Assembly (NCBI RefSeq): GCF_036014175.1
Contig: NZ_CP107917.1
Location: 4,340,001 to 4,404,000, forward strand
Length of the DNA: 64,000 nt
From: Streptomyces sp. NBC_00443
GTDB taxonomy: Bacteria; Actinomycetota; Actinomycetes; Streptomycetales; Streptomycetaceae
Direction of reading: 5' to 3'
The notes beneath the pieces were generated by a model. The model did no database searches. It saw only the letters and a list, made by a program, of their open reading frames with translations, and had not been told where the DNA came from. The translations under genes and the position numbers were made by a program. Every line of letters begins with the position of its first letter. Within the stretch, counting starts at the first letter, position 1. Shown piece by piece: positions 29,046 through 37,457 of the stretch.

Positions 29046-30470
29046 TCAGCGACGTGCCGCGTGCCGTGGATGCCCGCGCTGCTCACGGGGCCGGCCACGC
29101 TCGTCGTACCGGATCCGGCCCGGACCGGGACCGGTCAACCCGGCCCGGAAGAGCCCGTACGTCAGACGCCGACGCGCAGCGGCCTGCAACTCGGCCCGCA
29201 ACGCACCGTCCCGCAGCACCGCGTCCGGGCCCAGCAGCCCCTCGACGACCGCCAGCGCGCCGGCGGTGTCGCCGTGGCAGAGCCGTTCGCGGACGTCGGG
29301 CAGACACTCCGGATGCCGGTGTGCCTCGTCGATGGCCTGGAGACAGGGCAGTGGCGTGCCGGTGAGGGATGCCAGCAGTTCTTCCCGCCGGATCTCTGCG
29401 GGGTCGTGGTCCAGCGGAGCAAGTACCCCGTCGACCAGACCGATCCGATGCCGCGCCCCCCGGCACTCGACAAGGCGTGGCTGCCCTGCCCGGTCCGGCG
29501 GCGTGGACGGGGACGGCCTGGACGGCGGCGGACGCCCCGGTACGAGGGCTGGGGCGACCAGCGGATGCAGTCGATCGGCGTCCACAGCACCGGCGCGCAG
29601 CAACTCCAGGTCGGGCAGCACCCAGGTCGCCGCGTCGGGCAGCACCGGCAGCGCACTGCCACTCCGCCTGGTGGCCGCCGCGATCCGCATCGCCACCGGC
29701 CCGGCGCCACCGGCCCGCTCGCCCTCCAGTTCCAGGACCAGCCGATGCCGTCCCCCCAACCGCACGAGCACGGCCCCGACGGACCGCCCCTCGGCGCGAA
29801 GCAGCAACCGGGCCTCGTCGGCCCACCGGTCAACGGCACAGCCACGCCCGTACGGCAGAGTCCGGAGCAGATCCGGATCCAGCCCGGGTCGGTCACCGTC
29901 GGGCAGCCCCCCTCCGGCCCGGATCCGCAGCTCTGCGACCCGCCGCGCATCCCACAGATGCCGGTGCAGATCGAACCGGAACCGCCGGCTGGGACGCGGA
30001 TGCGGGTGGGTGCTGTGGGGGTTCGCAGCGCCCTGCCACAACCCGAGGCTGATCCGCTGCCCGGCATCGGCCCAAGCGGGAGGAGTCCGCACGACGAGAT
30101 GCAGGGGACCTCTGCCACCCCGCCCCCCGCCGCCGTACTTGGCCAGCGCGAGAGTCAGCCCCGGCCGCAACAGCCCGTCGGGCGCGATCCTCGGCATGTG
30201 CCAGCGCAGCAGGTCAGGAGCGAGATGCCGTAGATCGCCCCGAAGGCAGGTGGCGGTCTCCCGACCGTGATTCCGCACCACAGAACGCAGATCGAGATCG
30301 ACATCGACGCCGGCGGCGGCGCAGGCCCCCGCCCAGTCCCCCGCCAGCCGACGGGCGGTCGCGGTCTCGATCATGGAGGCCGGCACGGCGAACTCCCGCA
30401 CGCGCGGCCAGAAAGAAAGCAAGGAGGGCTCGGAGAGCCGGGTGTTCCCGTTCGCGATCGGAGCGCTCAT
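29046..30470 (-). CDS. Third component of the MoxR-VWA gene set, unknown function
   Basis: The 474-residue protein is Arg- and Leu-rich and has no signal peptide or membrane helix. Its first part (about 15-130) includes SFWPRVREFAVPASMIETAT and RWHMPRIAPDGLL; the middle has basic, Pro-rich linkers; the last part (about 360-450) is helical with LLASLTGTPLPCLQAIDEAHR. I recognise no domain. ATG 30470 has AAGGTGAG 6-7 nt upstream. Its conserved place next to MoxR and DUF2201-VWA genes in Streptomyces-like contexts suggests a substrate, adaptor or scaffold of that pair; this is inference. Confidence 0.75.
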   Translation of the reverse strand: MSAPIANGNTRLSEPSLLSFWPRVREFAVPASMIETATARRLAGDWAGACAAAGVDVDLDLRSVVRNHGRETATCLRGDLRHLAPDLLRWHMPRIAPDGLLRPGLTLALAKYGGGGRGGRGPLHLVVRTPPAWADAGQRISLGLWQGAANPHSTHPHPRPSRRFRFDLHRHLWDARRVAELRIRAGGGLPDGDRPGLDPDLLRTLPYGRGCAVDRWADEARLLLRAEGRSVGAVLVRLGGRHRLVLELEGERAGGAGPVAMRIAAATRRSGSALPVLPDAATWVLPDLELLRAGAVDADRLHPLVAPALVPGRPPPSRPSPSTPPDRAGQPRLVECRGARHRIGLVDGVLAPLDHDPAEIRREELLASLTGTPLPCLQAIDEAHRHPECLPDVRERLCHGDTAGALAVVEGLLGPDAVLRDGALRAELQAAARRRLTYGLFRAGLTGPGPGRIRYDERGRPREQRGHPRHAARR

Positions 30471-30673
30471 CAGCACTCACCTTGCGCGGACGGGACCCCC
30501 ATTCTGTGAACAGAGTGAGTCGTCATCGCGGGCGAGCGTAACGCGGCCCACGCGGAGCCGCGAGGCATTTTCCGCACCGGGGCGGCAACCTTTCCGCTCC
30601 CGGCGACCACTGTCCCGTGCACTGCTTCTGTCGATCCACGTGCCGATCCACGTCAGGACGTAAGGACTCATTC

Positions 30674-31633
30674 GTGGCATCCCCCTCCCACCGCCGCCGG
30701 TCCCCCCGCAAGTGGCGCGCGGCCCTGGTCCCAGCCGTGGTCGTGGCGGCCGTCGCGCTCGCCGCATCCCTGCTCATGGCCCTGCGCCCCGACGGGAACC
30801 CCACGGCAGCCGATGCCCCGACATCACCTGTCGCCGGCCGTCACTCCAAGGCCCCCCCGACAGCACCGAGCCGTGCACTGAAGCCGACGCCGACCCCGTC
30901 CATGCCGTCCCCATCCTCACCGCCCGCCACGACCACCGCACCTACGCGCGCATCCGGCTCAGCTTCAGCCAGGGCGACACCGCAGCCGGCCTCCGCCTCG
31001 GCCCCACTGGCGGGACGCATCCGCCCCAGCGTCACCTACGACGGAATCGCCACCTTCTACGACACCGGAAACGGCGACGGTGCCTGCCTGTACGGCCCGA
31101 CCGACGAGGTCATGACCGCGGCGATGAACCACGCGGACTACGAGACCTCCCAGGCGTGCGGGGCGTACGTACGCGTCAGGGCGTCCGGCGGCGCCTCCGT
31201 CACGGTCCGCATCACCAACGAATGCCCTCTGCCCTGCGCCCCCGGCCAACTCGACCTCAGCGCCCAGGCGTTCGCCAAGCTCGCGGCCCCCTCGGCCGGC
31301 CGCATCCCGATCACCTGGAGCCTGCTGAGTCCCGGGACGCCCGAGGCGCCCGAGAGCATCTCGATCCGCTACAAGACAGGTTCCAGCAGCCACTGGTGCG
31401 GCATCCAGGCGGTGGGCCACCGAAACCCGCTGGCCCGTCTGGAGGTCCGCGACGGGGGAGGCTGGCGGCAGCTCCGGCGCACGGAGTACAACTACTTCCT
31501 CTCCGAGCAGGGGCGCGGCTGCGGGGGCGAGTTGAGACTCACCGACCTATACGGGGAGAGGCTGACGCTCGACGGTCTCCCCGTACGCCCGGATGTCCTG
31601 CAGCCGACCCGGGTCCAGTTCGCGGCGCACTGA
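30674..31633 (+). CDS. Expansin-like secreted or anchored protein
   Basis: The 319-residue product has a basic N-terminus and one hydrophobic helix (about 15-38) acting as signal or anchor, a Pro/Ser/Thr-rich linker (about 45-115), then an expansin-type module. The double-psi barrel begins YDGIATFYDTGNGDGACLYG and includes MNHADYETSQACGAYV and VRITNECPLPCAPGQLDLS with the conserved Asp; the C-terminal part (about 225-315) resembles the carbohydrate-binding D2 domain. Bacterial expansins loosen plant or microbial cell-wall polymers without hydrolysis. GTG 30674 has AAGGA 8 nt upstream. Confidence 0.88.
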   Translation: MASPSHRRRSPRKWRAALVPAVVVAAVALAASLLMALRPDGNPTAADAPTSPVAGRHSKAPPTAPSRALKPTPTPSMPSPSSPPATTTAPTRASGSASARATPQPASASAPLAGRIRPSVTYDGIATFYDTGNGDGACLYGPTDEVMTAAMNHADYETSQACGAYVRVRASGGASVTVRITNECPLPCAPGQLDLSAQAFAKLAAPSAGRIPITWSLLSPGTPEAPESISIRYKTGSSSHWCGIQAVGHRNPLARLEVRDGGGWRQLRRTEYNYFLSEQGRGCGGELRLTDLYGERLTLDGLPVRPDVLQPTRVQFAAH

Positions 31634-31652
31634 CGGCACATAGGCTCGCCCC

Positions 31653-31877
31653 ATGGTGACTGCGACGGTTCGTGAGTGGAGCGACGAGGAAGGGTGGGGC
31701 GTGCTCGACTCGCCCGAGACTCCCGGTGGCTGCTTCGGCCACTACTCCGACATCCAGGCGACCGGGTTCCGCACGCTGTCGCCCGGGCAGCAGGTCGACC
31801 TCACGTGGGAAGCGCCCGGATTCAAGCAGGACGGCTACGACTACCGCGCGGTGAGCATCGTGCCTCGGACCGCCTGA
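31653..31877 (+). CDS. Divergent cold-shock-domain protein
   Basis: The 74-residue product aligns with a cold-shock domain: VREWSDEEGWGVLDSPETPG replaces the usual KWFNxxKGFGFI segment, and CFGHYSDIQATGFRTLSPGQ matches VFxHxSxIxxxGFRxLxEGQ. The RNP-1 aromatic residues are partly lost (WGV for FGF), so nucleic-acid binding may differ from the protein at 734-937. It begins 20 nt after the expansin stop with a weak ribosome binding site. Confidence 0.8.
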   Translation: MVTATVREWSDEEGWGVLDSPETPGGCFGHYSDIQATGFRTLSPGQQVDLTWEAPGFKQDGYDYRAVSIVPRTA

Positions 31878-31890
31878 CCCACGCACGCGG

Positions 31891-32423
31891 CTAACGCCGG
31901 GGCGTCCCCGTCACGTTCGCCGTCACGCCGCCCGTGGTCGGGTCCACCGACGCCCCGGCCCCGTCCGACGTCGGCGTCGATGACGGAGCGGCCGGGGGCA
32001 GGAGCGAACTGCTGGGCGTGCGGGAGTCGGTGGCCCGGGCGGTCGGGGTGGGCTCGGAGGTCGCGGTTTCGGGTGGCACCGTCGGCGTCGGTGAGCTCGC
32101 TCGCGGCGGCGACGGTGACGGGGACGGGGTGGGAGGCGGCGTACGGTCGGTCGCGGGTGGGGGTGCGAGCGGGGGCGCCGGGGAGGGCGGGGCGTCGGAG
32201 GTTCCCGAGGTGAGCGGGAGGGCGACCAGGAGCGCCGCGGCGCAGGTCACGGCCGCCCCGATCGACGTACGGACGAGTCGGCGGCGGGTGGCCCGGCGGC
32301 GGACGGACTCGTAGCTGCCGGGGGCGGGGCGAGGTAGTCCGTGGCGGGGCGGAGAATCACCGCGAGCGGATCGTCGGGGGACAACTCCGGACCGTCCGCG
32401 TCTTCGTCAAAGCGTGTGGTCAA
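31891..32423 (-). pseudogene. Frameshifted membrane protein gene beside an ECF sigma factor (anti-sigma-like position)
   Basis: The frame opens at TTG 32423, overlapping the sigma stop, and encodes TRFDEDADGPELSPDDPLAV and on to DYLAPPP. Coherent sequence then continues in another frame as SYESVRRRATRRRLVRTSIG, a transmembrane helix (AAVTCAAALLVALPLTSG) and a Pro/Ser/Thr-rich tail. The shift is near 32320 at CCCCCGG, where one G appears missing. The layout (short cytosolic N-terminus, one helix, external tail) suits an anti-sigma factor or accessory membrane protein. Single-base loss could be real or a sequencing error. Confidence 0.65.
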
Positions 32424-32898
32424 GGCTTCTCCTCAGGTGGACGCGGAGCAGTTCGCGGGCCGCGTGGAGGTCGGCCTTGACGGTTCCTTCCTTCCGTCCG
32501 GTCAGCACGGACACCTCCCGGATCGGCATGTCAGCGTAGTAGTGGAGCAGGATCGGGACGCGCAGGCGTTCGGGGAGGGACTGGACCAGCAGGCGTACGG
32601 ACGGGTCCTCCTGCTCGGTGTGGGGGTTGACCGCGGCTTCCGTCGTGACCCGGCGCATCGCCCGCCGTTCGCGCTCCAGCTTGCGCCAGTGGTCCCGGAC
32701 CAGGTTCGCCGCGGTGACGTAGAGGAACCCGCGCGGCTCCTCCACCCGGCTCCAGCGTGCCCAGAGGCGGGTGAAGGCCTCCGAGGCGATCTCGTGGGCC
32801 GTCTCGTCATCGTCGACGAGACGGCGGCACCAGCCGGCCAGGCGTGGGTAGAGGGCGGCGAACAGCTCGGACGCTGCCGTGTCGCGGGACCGTTTCAA
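32407..32898 (-). CDS. ECF-family RNA polymerase sigma factor
   Basis: The 163-residue product has sigma region 2 (LFAALYPRLAGWCRRLVDDDETAHEIASEAFTRLW split across the first 50 residues, with a DxxDETAHEI-type 2.2 core and GFLYVTAANLVRDHWRK as 2.3/2.4) and region 4 (LPERLRVPILLHYYADMPI then VSVLTGRKEGTVKADLHAAR). It resembles SigE-type Streptomyces ECF factors. The TTG at 32898 has GGAG 4 nt upstream. Its 3' end overlaps the frameshifted membrane-protein gene, which is the expected place for its regulator. Confidence 0.9.
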   Translation of the reverse strand: MKRSRDTAASELFAALYPRLAGWCRRLVDDDETAHEIASEAFTRLWARWSRVEEPRGFLYVTAANLVRDHWRKLERERRAMRRVTTEAAVNPHTEQEDPSVRLLVQSLPERLRVPILLHYYADMPIREVSVLTGRKEGTVKADLHAARELLRVHLRRSLDHTL

Positions 32899-33013
32899 CG
32901 CTCTCCATGGTCGTGAGGAACTTGCGCGGCACTGAGAGGGATGCCGGGCCGGCGGCGTACGTTCCGTCGGCCCGGCACCGGTTACGTGCCGTTACTGCGG
33001 GAGCAGGGTGCGG

Positions 33014-33658
33014 TCAGGGGGACGTGGAGCTCAGCTCGGCGAAGACGATCACGTTGTCCCGGTACTCGTCGCCGGAGCTCGGGCCGCCGCACGTGATCAG
33101 CCGCAGCTCCGGGCGGTCCACGTCGCCGTAGACGTCCTCCGCCGGGAAGTCCGCCTTGGCGACCGTCCGTACGGAGCTCACGGCGAACTCCGCCGATGTG
33201 CCGTCCTTCCTGCGCGCCACGATCCGGTCACCCCGGCGCAGCCGCGCCAGGTCCCGGAACACTCCGGCCCCGTAGGAGCCCACCGTGACATGGCCGAGGA
33301 TGACGGACGGGCCGACCTGGCCCGGCGTCGGCGAGTGCCGGTACCAGCCGGCCCGGTCGTCGGCCGTGATCGGCGGCACCTCCACGGTGCCGTCCTGCGC
33401 CAGGCCCAGCCGGACGACCGGGGTGTCGACGTCGATCGCCGGGATCCGGAGCCGGAGCGGGGGTGAACTGCCCAGCGTGCGCGTGGAGTTCGAGGACGCC
33501 GAGGAGGACCCGCCCTCCTGCCCCTCCTTGGACGCCTCCGTGTCCCTCCTCCTCCGGGAGCCCGCGGTAGCGCCCTGCTCGGTGCCCTGGCCGCCGCAGC
33601 CCACCAGCAGCGACGCCATCGCCGCCGTGGCGAACGCCCGCCTGGACAGCGGCATCAT
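33014..33658 (-). CDS. Class F-type sortase with Tat-lipoprotein-like signal
   Basis: The 214-residue product starts with SRRAFA and a lipobox LVGC (Cys21), so it may be a Tat-exported lipoprotein. The sortase domain (about 67-208) has the catalytic triad candidates H123 in VILGHVT, C190 in LRLITCGG and R200 in EYRDNV. Sortases join surface proteins to the cell wall or to each other. Its start overlaps the stop of the upstream gene (ATGA), so it is translationally coupled to a probable substrate. Confidence 0.9.
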   Translation of the reverse strand: MMPLSRRAFATAAMASLLVGCGGQGTEQGATAGSRRRRDTEASKEGQEGGSSSASSNSTRTLGSSPPLRLRIPAIDVDTPVVRLGLAQDGTVEVPPITADDRAGWYRHSPTPGQVGPSVILGHVTVGSYGAGVFRDLARLRRGDRIVARRKDGTSAEFAVSSVRTVAKADFPAEDVYGDVDRPELRLITCGGPSSGDEYRDNVIVFAELSSTSP

Positions 33659-34065
33659 GCCCCCGTGGTCCGGCGACGCCGTACGACGAAGGCCGTCGCG
33701 CCCCCGGCGACGAGCACCGCGGCCGCGCCCCCGCCGATCGTCCCGCCCCGTCCCCAGCCGGAGTCCGAAGAGGTCGGCGTCACGCCGGTGTCGGGCGCCC
33801 CGGACGGCCTGACGGAGACCTGGCCGCTGTCCCGGGTCGGCGCGGCCGACGGCTCGGAGGTGTCGTCGGCCGGGGGACGGGTCGGCTCGGCGGAGGACGG
33901 GGGACGGGTCGGCTCGGCGCTGGGGCTGGGGGCGTCCGTGGCGGCGGAGCTGGCCGTCGGGCTCGGGACCGGGGTCGGGGACGAGCTGTCGGCGAGCGCG
34001 GGGGCGGCGGTCGCGAACAGGGCCGCGCAGCTGAGTGCCATGGCGCTGAGGACGGTTCGGCGCAT
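33655..34065 (-). CDS. Small surface protein, candidate sortase substrate
   Basis: The 136-residue protein has a signal peptide (about 1-25), a Ser/Pro/Thr-rich middle with a repeated SAEPTRPP unit, a motif GAPDTGV that resembles a variant LPxTG site, a hydrophobic C-terminal helix (AAAVLVAGGATAFVV) and a basic tail RRRRTTGA. This is the layout of a sortase-sorted or membrane-held surface protein. Its stop overlaps the sortase start by 4 nt. ATG 34065 is used; a longer in-frame start has no support. Confidence 0.8.
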   Translation of the reverse strand: MRRTVLSAMALSCAALFATAAPALADSSSPTPVPSPTASSAATDAPSPSAEPTRPPSSAEPTRPPADDTSEPSAAPTRDSGQVSVRPSGAPDTGVTPTSSDSGWGRGGTIGGGAAAVLVAGGATAFVVRRRRTTGA

Positions 34066-34201
34066 TGAGTCGCTCTCTTTCGTCGGCCCGGCCGGTACTG
34101 CCGTACCCGGCGGGCTGGGTGACGGGTCGAGCGAAGAGACGACGGGGCGGCAGGGCGGGTTGTAAAGAGATGGCAAAGCCGTCCGCCGCTACGATGAGGG
34201 C

Positions 34202-34621
34202 GTGACCGCCCGCGCACAGCAACACCGTGCGCTGCGGACCCCGTTGCCGGGGCCGTGGCGCATGCTTCTGCTGCTCGGGCTGCTCGCCGGGCTGTTCGGG
34301 ATGCACGCGCTCGGCCCCGCCGACGCCGTCCCGGTCTCTTCGCATCACGGGCACGGCGCTCCCGTCATGAGCGCCCACCTGACGGCCGTGACCGACGAGG
34401 CCGCGTGCCACGGCCCCGACTCGGGCGGCGGGCACGCCCAGCACGCCGACCCGACCTGCGCGTCGAGTGCCGTCGGTGCGGGCCCCGTGCTGCCGGCCCC
34501 CATGCCCGATCCGGCCGGAAGCGCCGTCGCGGCCGACCTCGACGGCCGTTCCGTGGCCGCCGTGCCCGAAGGCGGGCGGGCGCCTCCCTCACTGGCCGAA
34601 CTGCAGATCCTGCGGACCTAG
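34202..34621 (+). CDS. DUF6153-like protein
   Basis: The 139-residue product has one N-terminal hydrophobic helix (WRMLLLLGLLAGLFGMHAL) and a His-rich extracytoplasmic part (SSHHGHG, GGGHAQHADPTC), then a Pro/Ala-rich tail. It matches the small actinobacterial DUF6153 type, which often precedes DUF305 genes. The His-rich stretch suggests metal, perhaps copper, binding. GTG 34202 is used. The DUF305 gene follows after 109 nt. Confidence 0.8.
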   Translation: MTARAQQHRALRTPLPGPWRMLLLLGLLAGLFGMHALGPADAVPVSSHHGHGAPVMSAHLTAVTDEAACHGPDSGGGHAQHADPTCASSAVGAGPVLPAPMPDPAGSAVAADLDGRSVAAVPEGGRAPPSLAELQILRT

Positions 34622-34730
34622 GACAAGGCCGGGCCGTGCCCCTCACCCACTGAGGGCGTACGGCACTCAGCCATGCCCGTGCCGCGTCCTGAGGGCGCGG
34701 CAACTCACGTACACCGCAGGAGTTCTCAGC

Positions 34731-35381
34731 ATGACCAGCACACGTACCGTGGTCCGTCGCGCCGCCCTGGCCGCGTCGGCCGTCACCGCCGCCCTCGTCC
34801 TCGCCGCCTGCGCCGGTGGCGACCACGCGGACACCGCATCCGGCACGCACCCGTCGCCCTCGACGAGCGCCGACGCCACCGCCGTGGCGCACAACGCCCA
34901 GGACGTCTCCTTCGCGCAGGGCATGATCCCGCACCACCGGCAGGCGGTGGAGATGGCCGGGCTGGCCGCCGACCGCGCCTCCTCGACCCGGGTCAAGGAC
35001 CTCGCCACACGCATCGAGAAGGCCCAGGCCCCGGAGATCCGGACCATGTCGGGGTGGCTGAAGGCCTGGGGCGAGGACGTGCCCGGCACGGACGCAATGG
35101 ACCACTCCGGCGGACACGGCGGCGGCTCCAGCACGGCCGGAATGGCCGGAATGATGGACCAGAAGGACATGGACAAGCTGGCGAAGTCCTCCGCCAAGGC
35201 CTTCGACTCCCTGTTCCTCACCATGATGGTCGAGCACCACGAGGGCGCGGTGGAGATGGCCGAGGCCGAGAAGGCGAAGGGCAAGTACGCTCCCGCGACC
35301 GACCTGGCCGACGACGTCGTCACCGCCCAGACGGCCGAGATCGAGGAGATGAACAAGCTGCTCGGCAAGAGCGCGGGCTGA
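34731..35381 (+). CDS. DUF305-family lipoprotein
   Basis: The 216-residue product has a lipobox LAAC (Cys near 27) and two ferritin-like DUF305 repeats, each with the His pair: FAQGMIPHHRQAVEMA and LTMMVEHHEGAVEMAE. A Met/His/Gly-rich segment (MDHSGGHGGGSS, then MAGMMDQKDM) lies between them. The His/Met content and the neighbouring DUF6153 protein suggest extracytoplasmic metal handling; copper is a guess from similar gene pairs. GCAGGAG precedes the ATG. Confidence 0.9.
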   Translation: MTSTRTVVRRAALAASAVTAALVLAACAGGDHADTASGTHPSPSTSADATAVAHNAQDVSFAQGMIPHHRQAVEMAGLAADRASSTRVKDLATRIEKAQAPEIRTMSGWLKAWGEDVPGTDAMDHSGGHGGGSSTAGMAGMMDQKDMDKLAKSSAKAFDSLFLTMMVEHHEGAVEMAEAEKAKGKYAPATDLADDVVTAQTAEIEEMNKLLGKSAG

Positions 35382-35395
35382 CGCTCCGACAGTCA

Positions 35396-35428
35396 GGGGC
35401 CCGGGCCGCGTGACGTGGCCCGGGCCCC
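35396..35428. terminator. Bidirectional terminator after the DUF305 gene
   Basis: GGGGCCCGGGCC (35396-35407) and GGCCCGGGCCCC (35417-35428) are perfect 12-bp arms with a 9-nt loop, between the convergent DUF305 and beta-helix genes. Confidence 0.85.
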
Positions 35429-35444
35429 CGCCCTACGCCTTCCT

Positions 35445-37286
35445 TCACTTCAGGCCCAGGCTCCGCCGGTACGGCTCCCCCGGCCCGGCCCGTTCCACGA
35501 TCGCGGCGCAGGCGGGACGGGCCGCGCAGTCGGAGGCGGGGTCCTCCGGCGTCAGCAGGGTGTTGTGCGTGAACTGAAGGTTCCTGGGGTCGCCGCAGTC
35601 CGGTGCGGGCGGCCAGCCTCCGGGGTAGGACCGGCGGGGCAGCCAGTCGGGGACGGTGTCGTCCCAGAAGTTGCCGTGGAAACGGACGTTCTGGACGGGG
35701 CGGTTGCCCCAGTCCTCGCTGCACCCGCCGATCGAGGCGCGGTAACTGTGGACGGCGTTGTCCCGCACGGTGATCCATTTACTGCTGTCGTCGGTGTAGA
35801 TGCCGACGTTCCACTCGCCGTACGCGCTGTCCGAGACCGCGTTGCCGCTGACGACCGCGCCGTCCGCATACGACGTGCCCTGTTCGCCGCGCAGATAGAT
35901 GCCGCCGCCGTCGGCCAGGAGCCGGTTGGTCGCGAAGACCCGGTTGCCGACGATGCGGTTGCCGCGGTCCGTGCCCTTCGTTTCCGGTGGCAGGGCTCCC
36001 AGCACGACACCCCCGTCCGAGATGTCGGTGAAGACGTTGCCGTCCACCGTGTTGTGCGAGCTGTTCTCGGAGAACTCCAGTCCCTGGGCGCCGAGATGGA
36101 CGAACCGGTTGCCCTGGAAGGTGATGCGTTCTGCGGTGCGGAAGGCGACGTTCCCGGGCACGGTGAGCAGCCTGATGTCGTCGCCCTTCCCCGGCCGCAG
36201 ATACATGCTCCACGCGGCCGCGAACCCGGCCGGCTCGCTCGGCGCCGTCCAGCCGGCGTGGGCGAACGTCAGCCCCTTGAAGGCGATGTCGTGCACGGGC
36301 CGGCCGGGGCTGCCGGTGCCGCTGACCAGCGTCTGAAGCACGGGAGCCGTCACCTGCGCGCGCCGCATGTCCTCCCCCGCCCTCGGCCGGTACAGCAGCT
36401 CGTGGTGGCCGGGACGGGAGCGGTCGAGGTACCAACTCCCCTGCATGTCCAGGAAGTCGGGCGAGTTCTCGACGTCGGACGGCAGGGCGAGCAGGTCCGG
36501 CCCGTACAGCTCGTGGGCCATCCGCCAGCACGGCTGGTCCATGGTGATCGTCGACCCGCCACCCGGACCCGTTGTGATGCCCGCGATGCCGCAGCGGCCC
36601 TCCAGGTAGTCGAACCGGAACCGCAGCTCCATGTCACGCGGCGCCCGCCAGCTGCGTGGGACGGCGCTCGTGGTCGTGAGGCCGGTCCCGGTCACCTTCA
36701 GCTTGCCGGGGATGCCGTCCCCCTGGCTCGCCCGCGCGGCCCGCTTCCCTCCGACGTACAGCTGACGGGTTTCGAGCGTGCCGACGTCCGCCCGCCACAC
36801 GCCGTGCCGCTGCGGGTCGGGCCGCCATCCGCCGATCTCCCGGCCGCCGCTGACTGTCACGGGCTCCTGCCGCTGCGTGCCGTAGCCGTACGCCTGGTAG
36901 ACGACGCGGTGACCGCCCCGGCCGGAGTCGCCGGCGGCCTGCGACATCCGCAGCGGAGCCGTCAGCCGGTAGGTGCCGCCGCGCAGGTTCACGATGATGT
37001 CCGCGGTCATCCCGGCCGTCCCGGCCCGCACGGCCTGCTGGGCTCGCGCCGGCGTCGCGAACGGCCGCTCGAACGTACCCGGCCACCCGTCGCTCCCCCA
37101 GGGCGCCACGTACAGCTGCCGCGTGCTGTGCCGCCCGCTCTCCGAAGCCGAGGCCGACACCGAAGCCGAAGCTGACACCGAAGCGGATGCCGACACCGGG
37201 GGACCAGCCGCCCAGGTCGCACCGGCCCCACTGGACACCGCCACCATCAGCGCCGATACGACCGCTCCGAACCGCAGGTCCGCCAT
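35445..37286 (-). CDS. Secreted right-handed parallel beta-helix protein (carbohydrate-active or surface enzyme)
   Basis: The 613-residue product has a signal peptide (about 1-27), a low-complexity linker made of SASASV repeats, a start-of-helix segment QLYVAPWGSDGWPGTFERPF, and many beta-helix coils such as ITFQGNRFVHLGAQGLEFSENSS and DGNVFTDISDGGVVLG. This is the fold of pectate lyase-like and related polysaccharide enzymes; catalytic residues are not identifiable by eye. Several Cys pairs lie near the C-terminus (GGCSEDW, PDCGDP, DCAARPAC). ATG 37286 has GGGAGGG upstream. Confidence 0.82.
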   Translation of the reverse strand: MADLRFGAVVSALMVAVSSGAGATWAAGPPVSASASVSASASVSASASESGRHSTRQLYVAPWGSDGWPGTFERPFATPARAQQAVRAGTAGMTADIIVNLRGGTYRLTAPLRMSQAAGDSGRGGHRVVYQAYGYGTQRQEPVTVSGGREIGGWRPDPQRHGVWRADVGTLETRQLYVGGKRAARASQGDGIPGKLKVTGTGLTTTSAVPRSWRAPRDMELRFRFDYLEGRCGIAGITTGPGGGSTITMDQPCWRMAHELYGPDLLALPSDVENSPDFLDMQGSWYLDRSRPGHHELLYRPRAGEDMRRAQVTAPVLQTLVSGTGSPGRPVHDIAFKGLTFAHAGWTAPSEPAGFAAAWSMYLRPGKGDDIRLLTVPGNVAFRTAERITFQGNRFVHLGAQGLEFSENSSHNTVDGNVFTDISDGGVVLGALPPETKGTDRGNRIVGNRVFATNRLLADGGGIYLRGEQGTSYADGAVVSGNAVSDSAYGEWNVGIYTDDSSKWITVRDNAVHSYRASIGGCSEDWGNRPVQNVRFHGNFWDDTVPDWLPRRSYPGGWPPAPDCGDPRNLQFTHNTLLTPEDPASDCAARPACAAIVERAGPGEPYRRSLGLK

Positions 37287-37457
37287 GATCCCGCCCTCCC
37301 GTTCGCCGGACGTGTCCATGGTCGAGCGGGGACAGCCCGGCCCGCGTCGGCCGATCGTCGCTCGGTGTGCGTCTTTGGTAGCTGTTCCGGACGCCGATGT
37401 GCGCACCGGAGTGCGTGCCGGGAGTCCGGGCACGGCGGCCGCATCCCGGCCGCAGCG

